Source: Streptomyces zinciresistens K42 (GTDB lineage: Bacteria > Actinomycetota > Actinomycetes > Streptomycetales > Streptomycetaceae). Taken from it: DNA of 64,000 bases. Of this stretch, positions 59,962 to 64,000 are shown piece after piece; position 1 is the stretch's first letter; the number at the start of each line of letters is the position of its first letter. The position numbers were made by a program, and so were the translations under genes. The DNA is taken from the NCBI RefSeq assembly GCF_000225525.1, contig NZ_AGBF01000019.1:1-64000 (forward strand), in the 5' to 3' direction. The notes beneath the pieces were generated by a model. The model was not told where the DNA came from, ran no database searches, and worked only from the letters and a program-made list of their open reading frames with translations.

Positions 59962-59993
59962 AAGGGCTGACCTGTTTTCGCAGGTCAGCCCTT
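59962..59993 (-). terminator. Phage-borne terminator now serving tRNA-His
   Basis: Perfect 13-bp stem AAGGGCTGACCTG/CAGGTCAGCCCTT with loop TTTTCG, 9 bp beyond attR on the phage side. It replaces the chromosomal terminator left at 6396-6433. Confidence 0.8.
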
Positions 59994-60001
59994 GATCGAT
60001 A

Positions 60002-60026
60002 AGGGTGAGTGACGGGACTCGAACCC
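60002..60026. repeat. attR core, 3' end of tRNA-His
   Basis: 25-bp copy identical to 6438-6462. It covers the last 23 bases of the tRNA plus two flanking bases, so integration regenerates a full tRNA. Confidence 0.93.
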
Positions 60027-60077
60027 GCGGCATCCTGGACCACAACCAGGTGCTCTACCAGCTGAGCTACACCCACC
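60004..60077 (-). tRNA. tRNA-His(GTG)
   Basis: Anticodon loop TTGTGGT in a CCTGG/CCAGG stem. Acceptor GTGGGTG pairs with CACTCAC; the extra G-1 (60077) opposite C73 is the histidine identity element. TTCGAGT T-loop; no CCA encoded. Its 3' end faces the prophage and is the attB target. Confidence 0.97.
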
Positions 60078-60193
60078 ATGACCGGCTGTTGACTTCTGGT
60101 GGAGTCTCCGACCGGCCGAGAAAAAGTGTACAGGGTCCGAAGGGGTGCTCGCGCACGGGTTTCGCGGCCCCGGCCCGCGGCCCCGCCGTACGC

Positions 60194-60796
60194 CTACTGA
60201 GCAGGCAGGACGTGCTTCGCGGCGATCGACCTCGCGGTCTCCGAGTCGGGCCCCGGCTGGGGGACGAAGACGGCCTCGCGGTAGTAGCGCAGTTCGGCGA
60301 TGGACTCGCGGATGTCGGCGAGCGCGCGGTGGTTGCCGTTCTTCTCGGGGCTGTTGAAGTAGGCGCGCGGGTACCAGCGGCGGGCCAGCTCCTTGACCGA
60401 GGAGACGTCGACGATGCGGTAGTGCAGATAGCCCTCCAGCGTCGGCATGTCCCGCAGCAGGAAGCCGCGGTCGGTGCCCACGGAGTTGCCGCACAGCGGT
60501 GCCCGGCCCGGCTCCTTCACGTGCTCGCGCACATACGCCAGCACCTGCTCCTCGGCGTCGGCCAGCGTCGTTCCGGCGGCCAGTTCGTCGAGGAGCCCGG
60601 AGGCGGTGTGCATCTGACGCACCACGTCCGGCATCGTCGTCAGCGCCGCGTCCGGCGGCCGGACGACGATGTCCACGCCCTCGCCGAGGACGTTCAGCTC
60701 GGAGTCGGTGACGAGGGCGGCAACCTCGATGAGCGCGTCGTCCGACAGCGAGAGGCCGGTCATCTCGCAGTCGATCCACACCATGCGATCGTTCAT
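60194..60796 (-). CDS. orn: Oligoribonuclease
   Basis: 200-aa DEDDh 3'-5' exoribonuclease that degrades 2-5 nt RNAs and pGpG. Motifs: WIDCEMTGL (D9, E11), [11 protein letters not shown] (D in motif II), and [12 protein letters not shown] (H and D of motif III). Linked with adpA upstream, as in other Streptomyces (ornA-adpA). Full length. Confidence 0.96.
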   Translation of the reverse strand: MNDRMVWIDCEMTGLSLSDDALIEVAALVTDSELNVLGEGVDIVVRPPDAALTTMPDVVRQMHTASGLLDELAAGTTLADAEEQVLAYVREHVKEPGRAPLCGNSVGTDRGFLLRDMPTLEGYLHYRIVDVSSVKELARRWYPRAYFNSPEKNGNHRALADIRESIAELRYYREAVFVPQPGPDSETARSIAAKHVLPAQ

Positions 60797-60885
60797 GCGC
60801 CCACCCTAAAGCTGGGTTCCGCTTTTGTGAGCACGGTGGCACTGCCGGTCCGCCCCGGCAGCCCCTGCCGTCACCCGTGACGACC

Positions 60886-60918
60886 GACGCCGGACGGGCC
60901 GAGGGCCCGTCCGGCGTC
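60886..60918 (-). terminator. adpA terminator
   Basis: Perfect 15-bp stem GACGCCGGACGGGCC/GGCCCGTCCGGCGTC with a 3-nt loop, 11 bp beyond the adpA stop. Confidence 0.85.
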
Positions 60919-60929
60919 CGGTGCTCAGG

Positions 60930-62159
60930 TCACGATCCGCTGCGCTGCCCCGGCAGCCCCACCCGGCTCGCGGCGTACGCCTCGCGGCCGTGGTCGGACG
61001 GCACCGCGACGGGCGCCGCGGGGCCGAGGTGGGCCGGGCCCGGGGTGCGGCGGGTCTGCATCGGGACCGGGCCGCCGTCCGGATACGGGCTCGGCGGCGG
61101 GGCGGAGACCGGGTGCTCCGGCTCCACGACGCGCTCGCCCTGCGGCCGCCGTGCGCGGTAGGCCGCCCGGTAGGCGGCCGGCGAGGAGCCGAGCTGGCGG
61201 CGGAAGTGCCCGCGCAGCGCCACCGGCGAGCGGAAGCCGCAGCGGCCCGCGACCTCGTCCACCGAGTAGTCCGACGTCTCCAGCAGACGCTGCGCCTGGA
61301 GCACCCGCTGGGTGATCAGCCACTGGAGCGGGGCACTGCCCGTCAGCGACCGGAAACGGCGGTCGAACGTGCGGCGGCTCATGTACGCGCGCGCCGCCAG
61401 CGTCTCGACGTCGAACTGCTCGTGCAGGTGCTCCAGCGCCCAGGCGACGACCTCGGCCAGCGGGTCGGCGCCGATCTCCTCCGGTAAAGACCTGTCGAGG
61501 TAGCGCTCCTGACCGCCGGAGCGGCGCGGCGGGACCACCAGACGGCGGGCGAGCGCGCCCGCCGCCTCGTTGCCGTGGTCCGTGCGCACGATGTGCAGGC
61601 ACAGGTCGATCCCCGCCGCGGTGCCCGCCGACGTCAGGACGTCGCCGTCGTCGACGAACAGTTCGCGGGGGTCGACGTGCACCGACGGATAGCGCTTGGC
61701 GAGCGTCGGCGCGTACATCCAGTGCGTGGTCGCGGGACGGCCGTCCAGCAGGCCCGCCGCGGCCAGCACGAAGGCGCCGGTGCACAGCCCGACGATGCGG
61801 GCCCCCTCCTCGTGCGCCCGGCGCAGTGCGTCGAGCGCCTCCTCCGGCGGCGGCGAGGTGATCGAGCGCCAGGCGGGCACGACGACGGTGCCCGCCCGCG
61901 AGATCGCCTCCAGCCCGTGCGGCGCGGTGAGTTCCAGTCCCCCCGTGGTCCGCAGGGGGCCGTCCTCACCTCCGCACACCAGCAGGCGGTAGCGCGGCAC
62001 GCCGGCGTCCTGGCGGTCTATTCCGAACACCGACAACGGTATGGAACTCTCGAAGATGGGGCCGCCGCTGAACAGCAGCACCGCGACGATCTCCTTGCGG
62101 CGTCGCCCGGAAAGCTTCCGGGCCGCGGCTTCCGGCGCGGCAGTGGAGTCGTGGCTCAT
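60930..62159 (-). CDS. adpA: AdpA, A-factor-dependent global regulator
   Basis: 409 aa AraC/XylS-family regulator with an N-terminal DJ-1/PfpI-like dimerisation domain (residues ~22-190: VAVLLFSGGPIFESSIPLSV, GLCTGAFVLAAAGLL) and a C-terminal AraC HTH pair (~235-335: AYMSRRTFDRRFRSLTGSAP, CGFRSPVALRGHFRRQLG). Leu in SLPEE is encoded by TTA (61485-61487), the known bldA (tRNA-Leu UUA) control point. It governs development and antibiotic production. Confidence 0.97.
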   Translation of the reverse strand: MSHDSTAAPEAAARKLSGRRRKEIVAVLLFSGGPIFESSIPLSVFGIDRQDAGVPRYRLLVCGGEDGPLRTTGGLELTAPHGLEAISRAGTVVVPAWRSITSPPPEEALDALRRAHEEGARIVGLCTGAFVLAAAGLLDGRPATTHWMYAPTLAKRYPSVHVDPRELFVDDGDVLTSAGTAAGIDLCLHIVRTDHGNEAAGALARRLVVPPRRSGGQERYLDRSLPEEIGADPLAEVVAWALEHLHEQFDVETLAARAYMSRRTFDRRFRSLTGSAPLQWLITQRVLQAQRLLETSDYSVDEVAGRCGFRSPVALRGHFRRQLGSSPAAYRAAYRARRPQGERVVEPEHPVSAPPPSPYPDGGPVPMQTRRTPGPAHLGPAAPVAVPSDHGREAYAASRVGLPGQRSGS

Positions 62160-62536
62160 CCTGCTAAGCCCCCCTCGGTGGTCGCGGCTCCTCGGTTGTG
62201 TCGCTCCTGCACGTTTCCCCTCGGTCCTGCACGAGTCCCCCGCCGTAGACAGTCAAGATCGAATCTACTGTGTCGCGCCGTGCCGCAGTGGCCGGTTCGG
62301 CACTCGGCACATTGTCGACTTGGCAACTTGGCGTAAAGCATTCGATCACGAAGCGTTGCACTCCAGGACCGTGCAGGGAAGTACGCCTTGTCGCAGTGGC
62401 CGATCCACGTAGGGTGCGCGGGGCCTCCGGCACCCTTTTCCCGCAGGTGGGGCGGGGGTTGGGGGGTGCTCGGAACAGGGGATGTGCACGCGCCGGAAGT
62501 TGGCTGAAAAGTGCCGTGCGCAGGCGCGGAAACCGG
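62160..62536. other. adpA upstream regulatory region
   Basis: 377 bp without a gene before adpA. adpA promoters in Streptomyces are long and bound by AdpA and gamma-butyrolactone receptors; the sequence has several TTGGC/GGCAC-type motifs (for example near 62318-62335), but no site can be assigned by eye. Confidence 0.45.
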
Positions 62537-62854
62537 TCAGCCGACCTCTGTATTCCGCCCCGTGTGGCGTCCGGCCCGGCGAACGCCGGCGGCGGTGCGG
62601 TGGTGGCGGCCGCGCGGCCGGGGCGCGCGGCCGGTGGGCTCCTCCTCCAGCAGCCGTACCGAACCCTGCTCCGACTGCCGCAGCAGCAGGCGGCACACGG
62701 CCGTCACGGCCGCGAGGCCGAGGGCGGTGCCGGTGGCGCCGGCCAGGGAGGTGCCGTACCAGAGGAGCACGACGGGGACCAGGACGCAGCTGAAGGCCGC
62801 CCAGCGGACCACCTCGGTGGCGCTGTCCTCGGCGGGGATGCGGGGTCCGGTCAT
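62537..62854 (-). CDS. Small membrane protein upstream of adpA
   Basis: 105 aa: two membrane helices (ATEVVRWAAFSCVLVPVVLL and TGTALGLAAVTAVCRLLL) and an Arg/Gly-rich basic tail. Conserved upstream of adpA in Streptomyces by my recollection; function unknown. Confidence 0.72.
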   Translation of the reverse strand: MTGPRIPAEDSATEVVRWAAFSCVLVPVVLLWYGTSLAGATGTALGLAAVTAVCRLLLRQSEQGSVRLLEEEPTGRAPRPRGRHHRTAAGVRRAGRHTGRNTEVG

Positions 62855-63201
62855 GGCTGCGTGCTCCTGGGCTCCCTGGGCGGCGGCTCGTGGTGATCAA
62901 CGCGCGCCCGGCCGGTCGGTCACTGCCCCGGAGGGTTCCGGGGCGCGGCGGTCAAGTGAATCCTGAGCAAACCGCCTGTACAGCCCAGCAACCATTGCGT
63001 TACGGGCGTCCCTCGTGCATGCTCCCTGGGACCCGCGCCGACCGTGAGCGGGGATCTGGGCGAAGGAGGCGTGCCGCCGTACCCTTGGGGTATGGGGTTG
63101 GGAAGACCATTCCCGGACACAGCTCCGCTGCACACTGCCGGATCCGTCAGCGAGGCCCGCTCGCGGGCCCACCCATAAAGGATCACTACGCCGAGACAGC
63201 C

Positions 63202-63729
63202 ATGGCCGGTCACGAATTCTTCGAACCCGCGGACCGCAAGCGGCCCGTCGCCGATCCCACGGCGGCCGACCCCCTGGCGGCGGACGAGTCACGCCACCCC
63301 TGCGATCCCGCCTTCAAGCACGGCGTCGTCGTCGGCTTCGACGGCTCCACCTCCAGCGAGCGCGCCCTCGCCTACGCGATCGGCATGGCCCATCGCTCCG
63401 GGGCCGGCCTGATCATCGTCCACGTGGCCAACCGGCTGCCCACCACGGTGTGGGCCGGCTGCGAGCCGCCGGTCTTCGTCGACGTGCCCGACCACCGCAC
63501 CGAGGTGCTCGGTCTGGAACTCGCCTGCGCCGAGTACCTTGCCGAGGTGCCCTGGATCCTCGTCGAGCGCGGCGGCGACATCTGCCACGAACTGGAGGAG
63601 GTCGGGCGGGAGTACGAGGCGGACGCGATCGTCGTCGGCTCCACGCACGGCATCGTCGGCCGGCTCTTCGGCTCCGTGGCGGGCCGGCTCGCCAAGCGGG
63701 CCAGGCGTCCCGTCGTCGTCATTCCCTAA
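63202..63729 (+). CDS. Universal stress protein (UspA family)
   Basis: 175 aa, one Usp domain: GVVVGFDGSTSSERALAYAI at residues ~42-61 and C-terminal ADAIVVGSTHGIVGRLFGSV. The usual G-x2-G-x9-G(S/T) ATP loop is altered (GSTHG spacing), so ATP binding is uncertain. The ATG at 63202 begins the clearly coding part; the ribosome site is weak. Confidence 0.88.
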   Translation: MAGHEFFEPADRKRPVADPTAADPLAADESRHPCDPAFKHGVVVGFDGSTSSERALAYAIGMAHRSGAGLIIVHVANRLPTTVWAGCEPPVFVDVPDHRTEVLGLELACAEYLAEVPWILVERGGDICHELEEVGREYEADAIVVGSTHGIVGRLFGSVAGRLAKRARRPVVVIP

Positions 63730-64000
63730 CCTCAACCCGCTCCCGTTCCCCGGGAGATGGGGCGGCCGGTGTGCGGTGTCCCGGTGAGCGCTGCCCGGAC
63801 CTGCCCGCCCGTAGAGGTGTTTGCGCCCTTGGCGGGGGGCATGTACCGCTCACCGCACGTCAACGACGCGCCGCAGGCCGGGGGGTGACGGTCACCGGTC
63901 GGCCGCGCGGGCCGGGGGGCGGGCGGCCCCCGGCGTCGAAACGGACCCCCCGTGACCGTTGGTGTCACGCGGGGGTCCGTCTTGTGCGCGGGCCGCTCGC
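63730..64000. other. Intergenic end of window
   Basis: No credible gene in the last 271 bp. A hairpin at 63941-63980 (see terminator) is the only clear element; the next chromosomal gene lies outside the window. Confidence 0.5.
63941..63980. terminator. Terminator near the right edge
   Basis: Stem ACGGACCCCC-CGTGAC / GTCACG-C-GGGGGTCCGT (16 bp with one bulged C) and a 7-nt loop, followed by CTTGTG. Could end uspA transcription or that of a convergent gene beyond 64000. Confidence 0.65.

Larger units (their letters stand above)
6438..60026. mobile_element. Integrated siphophage prophage (~53.6 kb) in tRNA-His
   Basis: Bounded by 25-bp identical repeats. It contains integrase, repressor/Cro-like genes, a full head, connector and tail gene order (HNH, terminase, portal, protease, HK97 capsid, tail tube, G/GT, tape measure, minor tail), endolysin and holin. 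About 80 genes, nearly all on the minus strand. The long tape measure and absence of sheath or baseplate genes indicate a siphovirus. The right half is rich in small unrecognised genes and includes a plasmid-like spd block. Confidence 0.95.

Noticed and set aside
63732..63968. Minus-strand open frame after the universal stress gene
   Set aside because: Pro/Arg/Gly-rich translation overlapping a terminator hairpin; no ribosome site.
1..64000. CRISPR array, insertion sequence or rRNA gene
   Set aside because: No regularly spaced repeat set, transposase domain or rRNA signature was seen on either strand.

Overview
The window is high-GC actinobacterial DNA with Streptomyces hallmarks: a cebR-cebEFG-bglC cello-oligosaccharide locus, an adpA gene with a TTA codon next to orn, and GTG starts with 4-base stop/start overlaps. 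Three parts are visible. (1) 1-6437, left chromosomal flank: bglC, cebG, cebF and cebE on the minus strand, divergent from cebR, with two CebR-type palindromes (5021-5034 and 1507-1520). (2) 6438-60026, an integrated temperate siphophage; the excised circle would be 53,564 bp. (3) 60004-64000, right flank: tRNA-His(GTG), orn, adpA, a small membrane protein gene and a universal stress protein gene.

The prophage sits in the 3' end of tRNA-His. A 25-bp identical direct repeat (6438-6462 and 60002-60026) marks attL and attR, and the tyrosine integrase gene (58588-59883) is next to the intact tRNA. Reading right to left in the phage's main direction: integrase; repressor-like (+) and Cro-like (-) genes flanking an operator array; a candidate excisionase; a cassette of small, tightly overlapping genes of unknown function (51622-56768); a 609-aa double winged-helix protein; a WhiB/HTH/HNH-like/Lsr2 fusion protein; an orphan DNA methyltransferase; small zinc-ribbon and membrane proteins; and a block resembling the spd (plasmid-spread) genes of Streptomyces conjugative elements (34913-41598) with its own operators.

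The late genes follow: HNH endonuclease, terminase, portal, protease, capsid, connectors, tail tube, the G/GT tail chaperones with a CCCAAAA slippery site, a 1,349-aa tape measure, a LamG-like minor tail protein, tail-tip proteins, amidase endolysin, holin-like protein and a membrane-anchored collagen-like protein. A strong hairpin (10075-10106) ends this block. Beyond it, next to attL, is a cargo-type operon with a DUF6879 gene and an XRE-DUF5753 regulator, plus a separate small XRE gene.

The structural and lysis modules look complete, so the prophage may be functional. I recognise no phage DNA polymerase, primase or replicative helicase, so replication probably relies on the host, perhaps recruited by the winged-helix proteins. 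The most unusual features are the WhiB-Lsr2 multidomain protein (47633-49147), the spd-like block in a tailed phage, and a terminase-like segment inside a DUF6221-type protein (32331-33143).
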